From the NCBI RefSeq assembly GCF_030505195.1, contig NZ_CP129672.1:5614501-5678500 (forward strand): a stretch of 64,000 nt of DNA. The letters run 5' to 3'. The notes beneath the pieces are model-generated. The model did not search any database. It was not told the DNA's origin and was given only the letters and a program-made list of their open reading frames with translations. The translations under genes were made by a program, and so were the position numbers. Below are positions 35,088 to 45,744 of this stretch, piece after piece; the stretch's first letter is position 1; the number at the start of each line of letters is the position of its first letter. The stretch comes from Comamonas testosteroni. GTDB lineage: Bacteria > Pseudomonadota > Gammaproteobacteria > Burkholderiales > Burkholderiaceae_C.

Positions 35088-37607
35088 ATGCAACATCATC
35101 AGCATCGATCTTCTTCAGAATCAGTTGAGTTGGAAAACACCAAAACTGACGCCGAGCCTCTGCAAGATCCTGTTTGCGGCATGACTGTCACTCTACAGTC
35201 GCCCCATCGGATAGTTCACGAAGGACGGATCTATCGCTTCTGCAGTAACGGTTGCCAGCAAAAATTTGCTCATGGCCCTGCGCAATTCATATCGAGTAAC
35301 GAGCAGGCTGATCACGCAGGAGAAGGCACAGTCTATGTATGCCCAATGCATCCTGAAGTCCATCAAGATCATCCGGGACGCTGCCCCAAGTGCCAAATGC
35401 ATTTGGTGCCTGAGGCCCAGTTGCTCAGCTCGCACGAACATGCTCATGTGGCTGCAAGTCATTCAGATCAGAAATCGTTTGATGACTCGGGCGTGGTTCC
35501 CGCCGAAACGATCTATACCTGCCCGATGCATCCGGAGGTTCGGCAAGATCATCCCGGAAACTGCGCTAAATGCGGAATGACTCTGGAGCCACTGATCCCG
35601 GTTGGAGAAGAGGACAACAGCGAGTTGCAAGACTTTCAACGGCGATTCTGGTGGACGCTCCCACTCACGCTGATTGTTACCACTCTGGCCATGTTCGGAC
35701 ACAAGTTCGGCTGGTTCACTATGCAGACCCAAACATGGGTCGAGTTGACTCTTTCCCTGCCCGTGGTTCTATGGACGGGCTGGCCCTTTTTTGTTCGAGG
35801 CTGGCAGTCAATCATCCACCGCAGTCCGAACATGTGGACGTTGATCAGCTTGGGATCGGGAGCCGCCTTTGTCTACAGCCTCGTAGCGACGCTGGCACCT
35901 GGTGTGTTTCCTGACTCGTTCGTATCCATGGGCCGTGTAGCTGTTTATTTCGAGGCAGCGGTGGTCATCATTTCTTTGACCATGTTGGGGCAGATCATTG
36001 AGCTGAAGGCTCGCTCTCAGACCTCGGCCGCTATCAAATCATTGCTTAGCCTAGCTCCTAAGACGGCAAGGCGTATCAATGCAGATGGCAGTGAGGAAGA
36101 TGTTCCCCTCAGCCACGTGCATGTCGGAGACCTGCTGCGCGTACGTCCAGGCGAGAAAGTACCTGTGGATGGCATTGTCACGGAAGGTCAAAGCGCCGTT
36201 GATGAATCGATGCTCACGGGCGAGCCAATACCTGTGACAAAGCGAGTTGACGACAAACTGATCGGCGCCACACTCAATACGAGTGGAGCTCTGGTCATGA
36301 GGTCAGAAAAGGTGGGCACTGCCACCATGCTTTCCCAGATCGTTCAGATGGTTGCATCGGCCCAACGGTCGAAGGCACCGATGCAGCGAATGGCCGACGT
36401 AGTGGCTGGAAAGTTCGTTCTGGTTGTCGTGCTAGTTGCTGTAATGACCTTCTTCGTCTGGGGAATTTTTGGCCCAGAGCCCAGTTGGGTGTTTGGGTTG
36501 ATCAATGCCGTCGCGGTACTCATCATCGCCTGCCCATGTGCGCTAGGTTTGGCCACACCCATGTCAGTAATGGTGGCCACAGGGCGCGCTGCAGAGCAAG
36601 GCGTTTTGTTCCGTGACGCGGGCGCCATAGAAAAAATGCGTGAAGTGGATACGCTCATCGTAGATAAAACGGGCACCCTTACAGAAGGTCGGCCTGTGTT
36701 CGATAAGGCGATTCCGGCTCCAGATTTCACCGCTGACGAAGTTTTGAGGCTTGCCGCTAGCTTGGATCAGGGTAGCGAGCATCCGCTTGCGGATGCCATC
36801 GTCCGAGCTGCACGTGAACAAGGCTTGCAACTCGCTAAACCAGTGGACTTCGATTCCGCCAGCGGTATTGGTGTACGTGGAACCGTTGAGGGGCGGCGCT
36901 TGGCATTAGGCAACACCACATTGATGGCTCAAGAAGGCGTTTCTGTATCTTCCTTGCAAGCGGACGGAGAACGCCTGCGAGGAGAGGGTGCAAGCATCAT
37001 GCATTTAGCGGCTGATGGGAAGTTCGCGGGCATTTTGGCGGTAACAGACCCTATCAAAGCTAGCACTCTGGACGCCATCCAAACGCTTCATGCAAGCGGC
37101 TTGCGAATTGTCATGGCGACCGGAGATGGCTTGACTACAGCTAGGGCTGTCGGTGCCAAGCTTGGTATTGATGAAGTACATGGCGAAGTGAAGCCCGCTG
37201 ACAAGCTTGCTCTCGTGGAGCGATTGCAAAGTGAAGGCCATGTGATTGCCATGGCTGGTGACGGTATCAACGATGCGCCGGCCTTGGCAAAAGCTGATGT
37301 AGGTGTAGCCATGGGAACAGGGACCGACGTAGCAATGAACAGCGGTCAGATCACGCTGGTCAAGGGTGATTTGCGTGGCATTGCCCAGTCGCGTGAAATC
37401 TCAACTGACACAGTGCGCAACATGCGGCAGAACTTACTATTTGCCTTTATATACAACGGAATTGGTGTGCCGATTGCTGCGGGAGTTCTGTACCCGTTCA
37501 CTGGGTGGCTTCTTTCGCCAATGATCGCAGCGTTAGCAATGAGCTTAAGTTCAGCATCTGTGATCTTCAACGCGCTGCGGTTGAGTAAGTCGAATCGCCT
37601 CAACTGA
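35088..37607 (+). CDS. copA2: copper-exporting P1B-type ATPase
   Basis: 839 residues. Instead of CxxC HMA domains, the N-terminus has a His-rich start ([10 protein letters not shown]), a YHS-type domain (DPVCGMTV near 27, [10 protein letters not shown]) and two heavy-metal-binding repeats ([20 protein letters not shown] and [20 protein letters not shown]). Then eight membrane helices with the CPC motif ([12 protein letters not shown] near 480), phosphorylation site DKTGT near 526, HP motif (SEHPLADAI) and [10 protein letters not shown] near 724. Exports Cu(I)/Ag(I) across the inner membrane. The symbol is descriptive, to distinguish it from the oxidase copA. Confidence 0.94.
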   Translation: MQHHQHRSSSESVELENTKTDAEPLQDPVCGMTVTLQSPHRIVHEGRIYRFCSNGCQQKFAHGPAQFISSNEQADHAGEGTVYVCPMHPEVHQDHPGRCPKCQMHLVPEAQLLSSHEHAHVAASHSDQKSFDDSGVVPAETIYTCPMHPEVRQDHPGNCAKCGMTLEPLIPVGEEDNSELQDFQRRFWWTLPLTLIVTTLAMFGHKFGWFTMQTQTWVELTLSLPVVLWTGWPFFVRGWQSIIHRSPNMWTLISLGSGAAFVYSLVATLAPGVFPDSFVSMGRVAVYFEAAVVIISLTMLGQIIELKARSQTSAAIKSLLSLAPKTARRINADGSEEDVPLSHVHVGDLLRVRPGEKVPVDGIVTEGQSAVDESMLTGEPIPVTKRVDDKLIGATLNTSGALVMRSEKVGTATMLSQIVQMVASAQRSKAPMQRMADVVAGKFVLVVVLVAVMTFFVWGIFGPEPSWVFGLINAVAVLIIACPCALGLATPMSVMVATGRAAEQGVLFRDAGAIEKMREVDTLIVDKTGTLTEGRPVFDKAIPAPDFTADEVLRLAASLDQGSEHPLADAIVRAAREQGLQLAKPVDFDSASGIGVRGTVEGRRLALGNTTLMAQEGVSVSSLQADGERLRGEGASIMHLAADGKFAGILAVTDPIKASTLDAIQTLHASGLRIVMATGDGLTTARAVGAKLGIDEVHGEVKPADKLALVERLQSEGHVIAMAGDGINDAPALAKADVGVAMGTGTDVAMNSGQITLVKGDLRGIAQSREISTDTVRNMRQNLLFAFIYNGIGVPIAAGVLYPFTGWLLSPMIAALAMSLSSASVIFNALRLSKSNRLN

Positions 37608-37694
37608 ATTAGCGACCAGTGTCTACGAAATCACTGATTCGGCCCTTTCGCCATAAGCTGCATTTATGGAGGGGTCGACTTTGCTCATAGCTCT

Positions 37695-37720
37695 ATACAT
37701 CAATTCAATAATTGATGTAT
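37695..37720. promoter_or_regulatory. ArsR operator of the main ars operon
   Basis: Perfect 11-bp arms ATACATCAATT and AATTGATGTAT around CAAT. It overlaps the likely promoter and the possible early start codon of arsR, ideal for autorepression. Confidence 0.75.
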
Positions 37721-37729
37721 TATCAACTC

Positions 37730-38053
37730 ATGCAAGAAGCAAACGTCATTCGCTCACTCTCCGCACTGGCCCATGAGGCCCGATTGCGCGTATTTCGCGC
37801 CCTCGTTGTGGCTGGACCTGAAGGCCTGACACCTAGTGCCTTAGCTGAGCGGCTCGGCATCGCGCCGAACGCGCTGTCCTTTCATTTGAAAGAGCTGTTT
37901 CATGCCGACCTGGTCACCCAGGAGCGGCAGGGCCGAAACGTGCTCTATCGCGCGGCCTTTCCCGTGATGAACGATCTGTTGGCATATCTCACCGAGAACT
38001 GCTGCCAGGGCGCGGTTTGTACCGATGACGCCGTTGCGTCGTGCGAGTGCTAA
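37730..38053 (+). CDS. arsR: ArsR-family repressor (first ars regulator)
   Basis: 107 residues from ATG 37730; ATG 37715 (MYYQLM...) is the other choice. Neither has a ribosome site, so translation may be leaderless. Winged helix: ALAHEARLRVFRALVVAGP, LAERLGIAPNALSFHLKELFHADLV, RQGRNVLYRA. Cys pairs in the C-terminus (NCCQGAVC, SCEC) are likely As(III) ligands rather than the classic ELCVCDL site. Represses its own operon through the dyad at 37695 until arsenite binds. Confidence 0.9.
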   Translation: MQEANVIRSLSALAHEARLRVFRALVVAGPEGLTPSALAERLGIAPNALSFHLKELFHADLVTQERQGRNVLYRAAFPVMNDLLAYLTENCCQGAVCTDDAVASCEC

Positions 38054-38099
38054 GCGTCGCTGCAACCTTTTCCCATCCCTAAGTCCCGCTGCTAAAACC

Positions 38100-38606
38100 A
38101 TGTCTGACAACAAAGCTCCCCTGAACGTCCTGTTCCTGTGCACCCACAATTCGGCACGCAGCATCTTGGCTGAGGCCTTGCTCAACGATATGGGCCAAGG
38201 CCGTTTTAAAGCCTATTCGGCGGGCAGCAGCCCCCGCGAGAATCAGCAACCCAATCCGCTTGGGCTGCAGGTGCTGCAAAAGGCCGGTGTCTCGGTCGAG
38301 GGCTTGCGCAGCAAGAGCTGGGACGAATTTGCTGTGCCTGGTGCGCCGCATATGGATCTGATCATCACCGTATGCGACAACGCGGCTGGTGAAGTGTGTC
38401 CGTTTTGGCCTGGTCATCCCGCCACAGCGCATTGGGGCTACCCGGACCCCTCGGAAGGCGAGGCCTCTGACGAAGCAAAGCTGGAAGCCTTCCGGCAGAC
38501 GATGCACATGATTCGTCGTCGCCTGGAGCTATTGGTGAACCTGCCAGCGCAAAAGCTGGAGCAGGCAGTACTGCAGTCCACGGCGCGTGAACTCTCTTCG
38601 CACTAA
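38100..38606 (+). CDS. arsC: arsenate reductase, low-molecular-weight phosphatase type
   Basis: 168 residues from ATG 38100. FLCTHNSARSILAEALLND carries the CX5R P-loop of the phosphatase-like (thioredoxin- or mycothiol-coupled) ArsC family; ITVCDNAAGEVCPFWPGHP supplies further cysteines. Reduces As(V) to As(III) in the cytoplasm for export by ArsB. A second, unrelated reductase is encoded at 40043. 46 bp after arsR. Confidence 0.9.
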   Translation: MSDNKAPLNVLFLCTHNSARSILAEALLNDMGQGRFKAYSAGSSPRENQQPNPLGLQVLQKAGVSVEGLRSKSWDEFAVPGAPHMDLIITVCDNAAGEVCPFWPGHPATAHWGYPDPSEGEASDEAKLEAFRQTMHMIRRRLELLVNLPAQKLEQAVLQSTARELSSH

Positions 38607-38727
38607 ATCCCGTTACTGCAATTGCGATCCAGATCCAGAGTCTGGATTGCAGCACCAGGCTTCACTGACGCCCGCACGCGGTGGGCGACTGATGCCGACT
38701 TATAGCTTTTTCTAGGACCTATACGTC

Positions 38728-40017
38728 ATGTTGACGGCCATCCTGATTTTCATCTTCACCCTGGCGCTGGTTATCTGGCAGCCACGCGGCCTTGGCATTG
38801 GCTGGAGCGCCTCGATTGGGGCAGGTATCGCGCTGCTGCTGGGGGTTGTGCACATTGCTGATATTCCGGTGGTCTGGCATATCGTCTGGAATGCCACGGC
38901 GACCTTTGTCGCCGTCATCATCATCAGCCTTTTGCTGGATGAAGCCGGTTTCTTCGAGTGGGCTGCATTGCACTTTGCCCGCTGGGGTGGCGGCAGCGGA
39001 GTCAAGCTGTTTGCTTTCATCGTGCTGCTAGGTGCCGCCGTTTCGGCCCTGTTTGCCAATGACGGAGCCGCGCTGATTCTCACGCCCATCGTGATGGCCA
39101 TGTTGGTGGCGCTGGGCTTTTCTCCGGCAGCCACGCTGGCGTTTGTCATGGCTGCCGGTTTTATTGCCGACACTGCAAGCCTGCCGCTGATCGTCTCCAA
39201 TCTGGTGAATATCGTCTCCGCTGACTTTTTCAAGATCGGCTTCAACGACTACGCATCGGTGATGGTGCCGGTCAACATCGCCTCGGTCCTGGCCAGCCTC
39301 GGTGTGCTGCTGCTGTTTTTCCGCCGCGATATTCCTGCCACCTACGACGTGGCCCAGCTCAAACAGCCGTCGGCTGCGATCAAGGATCTGGCCACCTTCC
39401 AGGCTGGCTGGGTCGTGCTGGTCTTGCTTCTGGTCGGCTTCTTCGCGCTGGAGCCTCTGGGCGTCCCTGTCAGTGCTGTGGCCGCTGTGGGGGCCGCTAT
39501 CTTGCTGGCGGTGGCTGCGCGTGGCCATGTCATCAGCACCAGGAAGGTGCTCCATGGCGCTCCGTGGCAGATCGTGGTGTTCTCGCTGGGTATGTATCTG
39601 GTGGTCTACGGGCTGCGCAACGCGGGCCTCACGGACTACATCGCCATGTTGCTGAATCAGTTTGCAGCCGGTGGCGTGTGGACCGCATCGCTGGGCACGG
39701 GCGTGCTGTCTGCGGTGCTGTCTTCCATCATGAACAACATGCCCACGGTCTTGATCGGAGCACTGTCCATCGATGCATCCACGGCCAGCGGTGCGGTCAA
39801 GGAGGCCATGGTCTACGCCAATGTGATTGGCTGCGATCTCGGCCCCAAGATCACGCCGATTGGCAGCCTGGCCACGCTCCTTTGGCTGCATGTGCTCGCC
39901 AAGAAGGGCACAACCATTGGCTGGGGCTACTACTTCAAAGTTGGTGCAGTGCTAACCATGCCCGTGCTGCTCATCACACTTGCAGCGCTGGCCTTGCGGC
40001 TCAGCGTGACGTCATGA
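38728..40017 (+). CDS. arsB: ArsB arsenite efflux pump
   Basis: 429 residues, about 11-12 membrane helices. Typical stretches: [57 protein letters not shown] and [22 protein letters not shown], all hallmarks of ArsB. Exchanges As(OH)3/Sb(OH)3 for protons at the inner membrane. Full length. Confidence 0.95.
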   Translation: MLTAILIFIFTLALVIWQPRGLGIGWSASIGAGIALLLGVVHIADIPVVWHIVWNATATFVAVIIISLLLDEAGFFEWAALHFARWGGGSGVKLFAFIVLLGAAVSALFANDGAALILTPIVMAMLVALGFSPAATLAFVMAAGFIADTASLPLIVSNLVNIVSADFFKIGFNDYASVMVPVNIASVLASLGVLLLFFRRDIPATYDVAQLKQPSAAIKDLATFQAGWVVLVLLLVGFFALEPLGVPVSAVAAVGAAILLAVAARGHVISTRKVLHGAPWQIVVFSLGMYLVVYGLRNAGLTDYIAMLLNQFAAGGVWTASLGTGVLSAVLSSIMNNMPTVLIGALSIDASTASGAVKEAMVYANVIGCDLGPKITPIGSLATLLWLHVLAKKGTTIGWGYYFKVGAVLTMPVLLITLAALALRLSVTS

Positions 40018-40042
40018 ACCTTTCCAACGGAAATCTAGCGCT

Positions 40043-40474
40043 ATGAGCGACATCACGATTTACCACAACCCTGCTTGCGGTACCTCTCGCAATGTTCTGG
40101 CCCTGATCCGCAACAGCGGGGAAGAGCCTAAGGTCATTGAGTACCTCAAGACGCCTCCTGATCGCGCCACCCTGGTGGGCCTGATCCAAGCCATGGGCAT
40201 GCCCGTGCGCGAAGTGTTGCGCCAAAAAGGCACACCCTATGAGGAGCTCGGGCTGGGTGATCCCAAATGGACGGACGAGCAGTTGATTGATTTCATGCTC
40301 CAGCACCCCATCCTGATTAATAGGCCGATAGTGGTCACCCCCCTGGGAACCCGCTTGTGCCGTCCCTCGGAAGCCGTGCTGGACATCCTCCCTCAGCCGC
40401 AACAGGCTGCCTTTTCCAAGGAGGACGGCGAAACCGTTATTGACTCGAAAGGAAACCGAATTGGCAAGCGCTGA
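40043..40474 (+). CDS. arsC2: arsenate reductase, glutaredoxin-coupled ArsC type
   Basis: 143 residues. Catalytic Cys in [13 protein letters not shown] (near residue 12) and the arginine-rich partner sites in [23 protein letters not shown] match the E. coli plasmid R773 ArsC family. Uses glutaredoxin and glutathione. Having both ArsC classes in one operon is common in Burkholderiales clusters. Confidence 0.93.
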   Translation: MSDITIYHNPACGTSRNVLALIRNSGEEPKVIEYLKTPPDRATLVGLIQAMGMPVREVLRQKGTPYEELGLGDPKWTDEQLIDFMLQHPILINRPIVVTPLGTRLCRPSEAVLDILPQPQQAAFSKEDGETVIDSKGNRIGKR

Positions 40475-41177
40475 TCTACCGAATCTCGACGAACAAGTCT
40501 TTGAAAAGCCCAGCTTGGAAGGCCTTTTGCCCGCACAGCGTGCGACGCACGCGCCGCGAATTCTGCTGCTGTATGGCTCGGTTCGTGACCGCTCCTATAG
40601 CCGCCTGTTGACCGAAGAAGCCGCGCGCCTGCTGCGCAAGATGGGGGCCGAGACCAGGATCTTCGATCCGCGTGACCTGCCTCAGCCCGATGGTGCCCCT
40701 GACGATCACCCAAAGGTCAAGGAACTGCGTGAGCTGGCTGTGTGGGCCGAGGGTATGGTCTGGACGTCCCCTGAGCGTCATGGCGCGATGAGCAGCATCC
40801 TCAAAGCGCAGATAGACTGGATTCCTTTGTCCGCTGGTGCCGTGCGACCGACGCAAGGCAAGACACTGGCAGTGATGCAAGTCTCTGGCGGCTCGCAGTC
40901 GTTCAATGCGGTCAACCAGATGCGTGTGTTAGGTCGCTGGATGCGCATGATCACTATCCCGAATCAGTCGTCCGTTGCCAAGGCATTTGCCGAGTTCGAT
41001 GAGGCTGGCCGGATGAAGCCCTCTTCGTATTACGAGAGGGTGGTGGATGTGATGGAAGAGCTGGTCAAGTTCACGCTGCTGACGCGAGACTGTTCGGACT
41101 ACCTGGTGGATCGCTATAGCGAGCGCCGTGAAAGTGCTGAAGAACTGTCCAAACGGGTCAATCAACGCAGCATTTAA
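40461..41177 (+). CDS. arsH: ArsH NADPH-dependent flavoprotein
   Basis: About 238 residues using TTG 40461, which has AAAGGAAA upstream; TTG 40440 is less likely. It overlaps the end of arsC2. FMN-binding flavodoxin fold: [58 protein letters not shown]. ArsH oxidises trivalent organoarsenicals to the less toxic pentavalent forms. Confidence 0.92.
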   Translation: MASADLPNLDEQVFEKPSLEGLLPAQRATHAPRILLLYGSVRDRSYSRLLTEEAARLLRKMGAETRIFDPRDLPQPDGAPDDHPKVKELRELAVWAEGMVWTSPERHGAMSSILKAQIDWIPLSAGAVRPTQGKTLAVMQVSGGSQSFNAVNQMRVLGRWMRMITIPNQSSVAKAFAEFDEAGRMKPSSYYERVVDVMEELVKFTLLTRDCSDYLVDRYSERRESAEELSKRVNQRSI

Positions 41178-41186
41178 ACGATACAG

Positions 41187-42371
41187 ATGGCACTGAACCG
41201 CACGCAAGTCACAGTCATGCTCGGGATTGCCCAGACCCTGTCCTGGGCCTCGTCGTACTACTTGCTTGCGGTGCTGGCCAAGCCAATCAGTCAGTCGACA
41301 AGCACCTCGTACTCTCTGGTGTTCGGCGCATTCTCGGCAGCCTTGCTGGTGACTGCGGCGGTAGGCCCCATCGCGGGCCGACTGATTGATCGCTTTGGCG
41401 GAAGGTCGGTGCTTCTCGCCAGCAATCTGGTTTTTGCCTGTGGCTTGCTGATGTTGAGCCAGGCCGCGCAGACACTGCATATCTTCGTGGCGTGGGCGTT
41501 CATGGGCGTGGCGATGGGCAGCGGCCTCTACGAAGCCGCGTTTGCCAGTGTTGTGCACCTGTATGGCCAGGATGCGCGCCCAGCCATTACCGGAATCACG
41601 CTTTTTGCTGGCTTTGCCAGCACCGTGGGCTGGCCGCTTTCCAGCTATCTGGAAGGTCTTTACGACTGGCGTGTCGTATGCATGTTCTGGGCCGCTTTGC
41701 ACCTGCTGCTCGGCCTTCCGCTCAATGCCTTGTTATCGCGTGCCAAGCCCAACCCGAGGGAAGTGGTCGAAGAACAAAAGCCGCCTGGAGCTGAGTCTCA
41801 GGGCGGAAACAACGCAGGCATCAGTCTTAAGCGCACTGCCTATCTGATGGCCTACGTTTTCGCGGCGTCCTGGTTCATCAGCACAGCCATGGCTTCCCAC
41901 CTGCCTCAGATACTTCAGGCCAGCGGTGCAACTTTGGCTGCTTCGATTGCTGCCGCTGCATTGGTCGGGCCTGCCCAGGTTGCAGGTCGGGTGCTGGAAT
42001 ACAGCTTTCTCAAGAAAGCACACCCGTTGCTGTCGGCGCGCCTGGCCATTCTTGCCCATCCATTGGCTGCCGTCTGTCTGGCCCTGGCTGGTGCGTCGGC
42101 AGCCAGCGTTTTTGCCATCCTGCACGGCCTTGGCAATGGCATCTTGACGATTGCCATAGGCACACTGCCGCTCAAGGTGTTCGGATCTCAAGGGTATGGC
42201 CAGCGCCAAGGTTGGCTCATGGTTCCAGCACGTATCGTGCAGGCAGGCTCACCATTTCTTTTCGGGCTGGCTGTCGCAAATGGGGGCAGCCAGGCTCTGT
42301 GGCTGTCTTCCCTGCTGGCGATCAGCGCATTTGCAGCTCTGTGGTCGATGCGTGTGAATGCACAGCAATGA
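41187..42371 (+). CDS. MFS transporter of the ars operon
   Basis: 394 residues with 12 predicted helices; [18 protein letters not shown] is the MFS motif between TM2 and TM3. A hydrophilic central loop carries [15 protein letters not shown]. It may export an arsenic product, in the manner of ArsJ or ArsP, or move a related metabolite; the sequence does not tell which. It is 10 bp after arsH and 20 bp before the flavoprotein gene, so its job should be linked to arsenic. Confidence 0.8.
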   Translation: MALNRTQVTVMLGIAQTLSWASSYYLLAVLAKPISQSTSTSYSLVFGAFSAALLVTAAVGPIAGRLIDRFGGRSVLLASNLVFACGLLMLSQAAQTLHIFVAWAFMGVAMGSGLYEAAFASVVHLYGQDARPAITGITLFAGFASTVGWPLSSYLEGLYDWRVVCMFWAALHLLLGLPLNALLSRAKPNPREVVEEQKPPGAESQGGNNAGISLKRTAYLMAYVFAASWFISTAMASHLPQILQASGATLAASIAAAALVGPAQVAGRVLEYSFLKKAHPLLSARLAILAHPLAAVCLALAGASAASVFAILHGLGNGILTIAIGTLPLKVFGSQGYGQRQGWLMVPARIVQAGSPFLFGLAVANGGSQALWLSSLLAISAFAALWSMRVNAQQ

Positions 42372-42390
42372 AGACAAAGAGAGGTCAACA

Positions 42391-43440
42391 ATGTCGTTTC
42401 ACGATGTGATCATCGTTGGGGCAGGTCAAGCAGGCCTATCGGTGGCGTACTTCCTGCGTCGCTCCAATCTGTCGGTGCTGCTGCTGGATGCCGAGGAAGC
42501 CGGAGGCGGGGCCTGGCAGCATGGATGGGACTCGTTGAGGCTTTTTTCTCCCGCCTCGTGGAGTTCCATTGCGGGATGGCCGATGCCTGCTTCGGGTGAC
42601 CAGTATCCAAGTCGTGACCACGTGGTCGACTATCTGCGCAAGTACGAGGCACGCTACGAACTCAAGATCGAGAGGCCGGTTCGCGTCACAGGCATTGAAT
42701 CCACTGAGCAAGGCTTTCAGGTCAATGCTGGAGCAAGAAGCTGGCATTCGCGTGCCGTTGTATTTGCCACGGGAACATGGCGAAATCCATTTGTTCCCAA
42801 CGTTGAGGGTTTGACGTCCTTTAAGGGACAACAGTTGCACTCAGCTCAGTACGTATCACCTGAGCCCTTCAAAGGTAAGAGGGTGGTGGTGGTCGGCGGA
42901 GGAAACTCCGGCGCACAGATCCTGGCGGAAGTTTCGCTTGTTGCGCAGTCCACGACCTGGGTCACGCTGGAGCCTCCAGCCTTTTTACCGGACGAGGTTG
43001 ATGGGCGAGTACTCTTTGAGAGGGCCACTGCACGCTGGCAGGCCTTGCAGGAAGGCAAAGATCCCGAGAACCTGCCAGGCGGCTTTGGCGACATCGTGAT
43101 GGTTCCCCCGGTCCTAGACGCACGCCAGCGCGGCGTGCTGCATTCTGTCAGCTCATTTGCGAAGCTCACGGCGGACGGCGCTCAATGGGGCGACGGAAGT
43201 ACCAAGCCCTTCGACGCGATCATCTGGTGTACCGGCTTTAGGCCTGCGTTGCAGCCTCTGGAGACTCTTGGCGTTGTCAAGGAATCAAGAATCGCGGTTG
43301 ACGGCACACAGGTGCGTGGCGTCCCAGGTTTATGGCTTGTGGGCTACGGGGAGTGGACCGGGCCTGCGTCGGCCACGCTCATTGGAGTCATGCGCACGGC
43401 GCGAAGCACCGCCGTGGAAGTTGAGCAGTACCTCTCGTAA
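42391..43440 (+). CDS. arsO: ArsO-like flavin-dependent monooxygenase (copy 1)
   Basis: 349 residues from ATG 42391 with AGAGAGG upstream. FAD Rossmann motif [20 protein letters not shown] motif [12 protein letters not shown] and the late ATG-like motif ([12 protein letters not shown]) make it a flavin-containing monooxygenase. ArsO proteins are found in ars operons and are thought to oxidise arsenicals; enzymology is limited. Last gene of the first ars operon. Confidence 0.85.
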   Translation: MSFHDVIIVGAGQAGLSVAYFLRRSNLSVLLLDAEEAGGGAWQHGWDSLRLFSPASWSSIAGWPMPASGDQYPSRDHVVDYLRKYEARYELKIERPVRVTGIESTEQGFQVNAGARSWHSRAVVFATGTWRNPFVPNVEGLTSFKGQQLHSAQYVSPEPFKGKRVVVVGGGNSGAQILAEVSLVAQSTTWVTLEPPAFLPDEVDGRVLFERATARWQALQEGKDPENLPGGFGDIVMVPPVLDARQRGVLHSVSSFAKLTADGAQWGDGSTKPFDAIIWCTGFRPALQPLETLGVVKESRIAVDGTQVRGVPGLWLVGYGEWTGPASATLIGVMRTARSTAVEVEQYLS

Positions 43441-43493
43441 AAAGTTGTTTGTCCATCCTCTCTGGAGACATACTCGGGTGGGGTGCACTTTAC

Positions 43494-43513
43494 ATGTGCA
43501 AACCTATGCACAT
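43494..43513. promoter_or_regulatory. operator of the second ArsR
   Basis: ATGTGCA-AACCTA-TGCACAT, perfect 7-bp arms, ending right at a possible ATG (43514). A related site is at 43902, before the next gene. Confidence 0.65.
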
Positions 43514-43525
43514 ATGATTGCCACT

Positions 43526-43876
43526 ATGTCCTCCGAAATTTCAATTCGTACTCAGGCGATTGAGGCCGCAATTGCCTCGCTAGACAGCAACTTTTTTCGA
43601 GCGCTGTGTGAACCTACACGAGTCGCAGTGCTTAAGCGTGTTATGCAATTGGGCAGAGCGGATGTGACCGCGATTGCAGCTGACCTTCCTCAAGAGCGAT
43701 CCGTTGTGTCGCGCCATCTGCAAGTCTTGCTGGATGCACGGATCGTGCGAGCCACCAAAGTTGGTCGCCAAATGTTCTATGAGGTGGATGGTCCAGCCAT
43801 CATTGCCCGCCTAGAAGGCATTCTCAAACATACGCAAGGCATAGCGGCACACTGCTGCCCCGCCACCTCACTGTAG
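43526..43876 (+). CDS. arsR2: ArsR-family regulator (second ars regulator)
   Basis: 116 residues from ATG 43526 (ATG 43514 would add four). Winged helix: FFRALCEPTRVAVLKRVMQ, VTAIAADLPQERSVVSRHLQVLLDARIVRATKVGRQMFYEV. Cysteines at CEP and the end (AHCCPATSL) are likely As(III) ligands. The arrangement differs from arsR1 and the operators are unrelated, so the two regulators control separate units. It probably regulates itself and the following flavoprotein. Confidence 0.85.
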   Translation: MSSEISIRTQAIEAAIASLDSNFFRALCEPTRVAVLKRVMQLGRADVTAIAADLPQERSVVSRHLQVLLDARIVRATKVGRQMFYEVDGPAIIARLEGILKHTQGIAAHCCPATSL

Positions 43877-43901
43877 ATCTTGTCCATTTTTTTACAATGA
43901 A

Positions 43902-43919
43902 ATGTGTATATGTGCACAC
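43902..43919. promoter_or_regulatory. probable second ArsR2 site before copy 2 of arsO
   Basis: ATGTGTA-TATG-TGCACAC resembles the 43494 operator half-sites (ATGTGCA, TGCACAT) but with a 4-bp spacer in place of 6. It lies just before ATG 43922. Confidence 0.45.
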
Positions 43920-43921
43920 AA

Positions 43922-44974
43922 ATGAACAATTTGAGTAAGAGGTACGATGTAATCGTCGTTGGTGGAGGCCAAGCAGGACTGGCCTGCGGCTGGCACCTGA
44001 AGAAGCGTGGCTTGGACTTCACAATACTGGACGAGCAGGATAAACCTGGGGGGAACTGGCGCCACTACTACGACAGTCTCACACTGTTTTCCCCTGCTTC
44101 GTACTCGTCTCTTCCTGGAATGCCTTTTCCTGGGGCACCCTCAGCGTACCCTCGACGCGACGAAGTGGTGAAGTACTTGGAGCAATACAGCAAGCATTTC
44201 GAACTGCCTGTGCAGCCGAACATTCGCATCGTGCGTGTGTACCGGGACAGCGGTGGATTTCGACTTCTCTCAGAAAATGGAATGGAGTTTTCTACGAGAG
44301 CAATTGTTGTGGCGACTGGCGCATTTAGTCGTCCCTTCATTCCTAACATTGCCGGTCTCCACAGCTTAGAGGGAATGAAGATTCACAGTTCATCCTACCG
44401 AAATGTGCAGCCTTTTGTCGGGAAGAAGGTTGTAGTCGTTGGAGCCGCAAACTCTGCGCTGCAAATCGCCTACGAACTTGCGCAAGTAGCCAAAGTAACA
44501 TTGGCCACGCGTGAAAAGGTTCGGTTCTTTCCACAACGGATTCTGGGAGTCGACTTCCATTCTTGGCTCAAATGGACGGGCCTAGAAAGAACACGCTGGC
44601 TCAATGATCAAAGTACACCGGTACTTGATGACGGCACTTACCGAAATGCGCTCAAGTCTGGTCTGTTTGCGCACAATTCAATGTTTGAGCGAGTAACGTC
44701 CAGCGGCGTAGTCTGGCCAAGTGGAGCAGAAGATCAAATTGACAGCATCATCTTCGCGACAGGTTTTCGTCCAAATATCAAGCCGTTCGAGCCACTGGAT
44801 ATCCTGGACCCACAGCAAGGCGTCAAGCAACATCAAGGGGTTTCTACTTCAAACCCTGGCATCTTCTTCGTGGGTTTGCCGAAGCAGCGAAACTTCGCTT
44901 CAGCAACCCTCCGCGGTGTTGGCCCTGATTCTGAGCAAATCATGGACTCCCTACACAAGTATCTCAATATCTAA
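43922..44974 (+). CDS. ArsO-like flavin-dependent monooxygenase (copy 2)
   Basis: 350 residues from ATG 43922; no ribosome site is visible. FAD motif VVGGGQAGLACGWHLKKRG; the NADP-site glycine motif is altered to VVGAANSALQIAYEL (GxAxxS), and FATGFRPNIKPF occurs late. Similar layout to copy 1 but diverged throughout, so it is not a recent duplication. It is under its own ArsR2-like control, suggesting a different substrate or a separate acquisition. Confidence 0.8.
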   Translation: MNNLSKRYDVIVVGGGQAGLACGWHLKKRGLDFTILDEQDKPGGNWRHYYDSLTLFSPASYSSLPGMPFPGAPSAYPRRDEVVKYLEQYSKHFELPVQPNIRIVRVYRDSGGFRLLSENGMEFSTRAIVVATGAFSRPFIPNIAGLHSLEGMKIHSSSYRNVQPFVGKKVVVVGAANSALQIAYELAQVAKVTLATREKVRFFPQRILGVDFHSWLKWTGLERTRWLNDQSTPVLDDGTYRNALKSGLFAHNSMFERVTSSGVVWPSGAEDQIDSIIFATGFRPNIKPFEPLDILDPQQGVKQHQGVSTSNPGIFFVGLPKQRNFASATLRGVGPDSEQIMDSLHKYLNI

Positions 44975-45390
44975 GGCACCATCGGGCTCTACCAAACACC
45001 GACCCTATGTAGAGTCGTCCCAGCAATGCTCAAAGAGCGATCATCACTTGTACGTCTAGGTGCCAAGTTCTCCAACGACATGTGAATGGCTGTGGCCCGT
45101 GGTTCGCCGCCAACTTATGAGCAATGTGCAATCGACTAAAAATGTGAATCCTCAGTTGAGCGTCCGCTTTTCATACGTATGAACGACCGCTGCGGGTAGT
45201 TCAGCGACAGTCGCAGATCGGCCAGCAACTGACTTTCATGACTTTTTAGGGAGTGACAGCTTCTTGCCTCAAAAGAGGCATTACTCAAACTCAGCCACGA
45301 TGAGCAATGCCGATTTGGCCATCGCCATCAGCAATTTCTCAGCAGCCACAAATGTCGTGGGGTAACTCTGCTGCATATAATTTCAGACCT
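44975..45390. other. gap between ars and RND clusters
   Basis: About 415 bp with no supportable gene. A TATAAT at 45376-45381 is a good -10 with a poor -35 (TGTCGT at 45353-45358), and lies 9 bp before the next ATG, predicting a nearly leaderless transcript. Confidence 0.45.
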
Positions 45391-45744
45391 ATGATCCGCC
45401 GTCTGGCCATGTTCTTCGTGATACTGAGCGTCTTCTGGCAAGCCCTTGCTGTGGCTGGCCAGATGCCTGTCTTTGCGTCTCATGAAGCACTTGAGCATGC
45501 GGCGATGCATCTTCAAGAGGAAGGCCACCACCACCATGATGATGGTGCCGTGGAGCTCGATGACTCCTCTGATTCCAAACTGCACATGATGGCCAATGGG
45601 ATGCCATCTGCAGCGCTCGAAGTTTTCACCTTGAGCGTTCCTGCACTCGACTGGGGAAGTTCTCCACCCAGTGCAGCCCTCGACTCCACACTCCCGTACC
45701 CCATCCTGGAAGGTCTTCGACGGCCTCCCAAACACACTGCCTAG
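45391..45744 (+). CDS. small exported His-rich protein (CzcI-like position)
   Basis: 117 residues from ATG 45391 (MIRRLAMFFVILSVFWQALAVAG, a signal peptide). The mature part has HEALEHAAMHLQEEGHHHHDDG and further His/Asp residues, suited to binding Zn(II), Co(II) or Ni(II). Its place at the head of an RND operon is that of czcI, though it has no clear cysteines. Function unknown, possibly sensing or buffering in the periplasm. Confidence 0.7.
   Translation: MIRRLAMFFVILSVFWQALAVAGQMPVFASHEALEHAAMHLQEEGHHHHDDGAVELDDSSDSKLHMMANGMPSAALEVFTLSVPALDWGSSPPSAALDSTLPYPILEGLRRPPKHTA

Noticed and set aside
39028..39891. 287-codon minus-strand frame across arsB
   Set aside because: ArsB on the plus strand is unmistakable. 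The antisense frame is open because of codon bias and has no ribosome site or protein-like composition.
43157..43525. Long N-terminal extension of arsR2
   Set aside because: The extra residues overlap arsO in another frame and the operator; ATG 43526 or 43514 gives the normal ArsR length.
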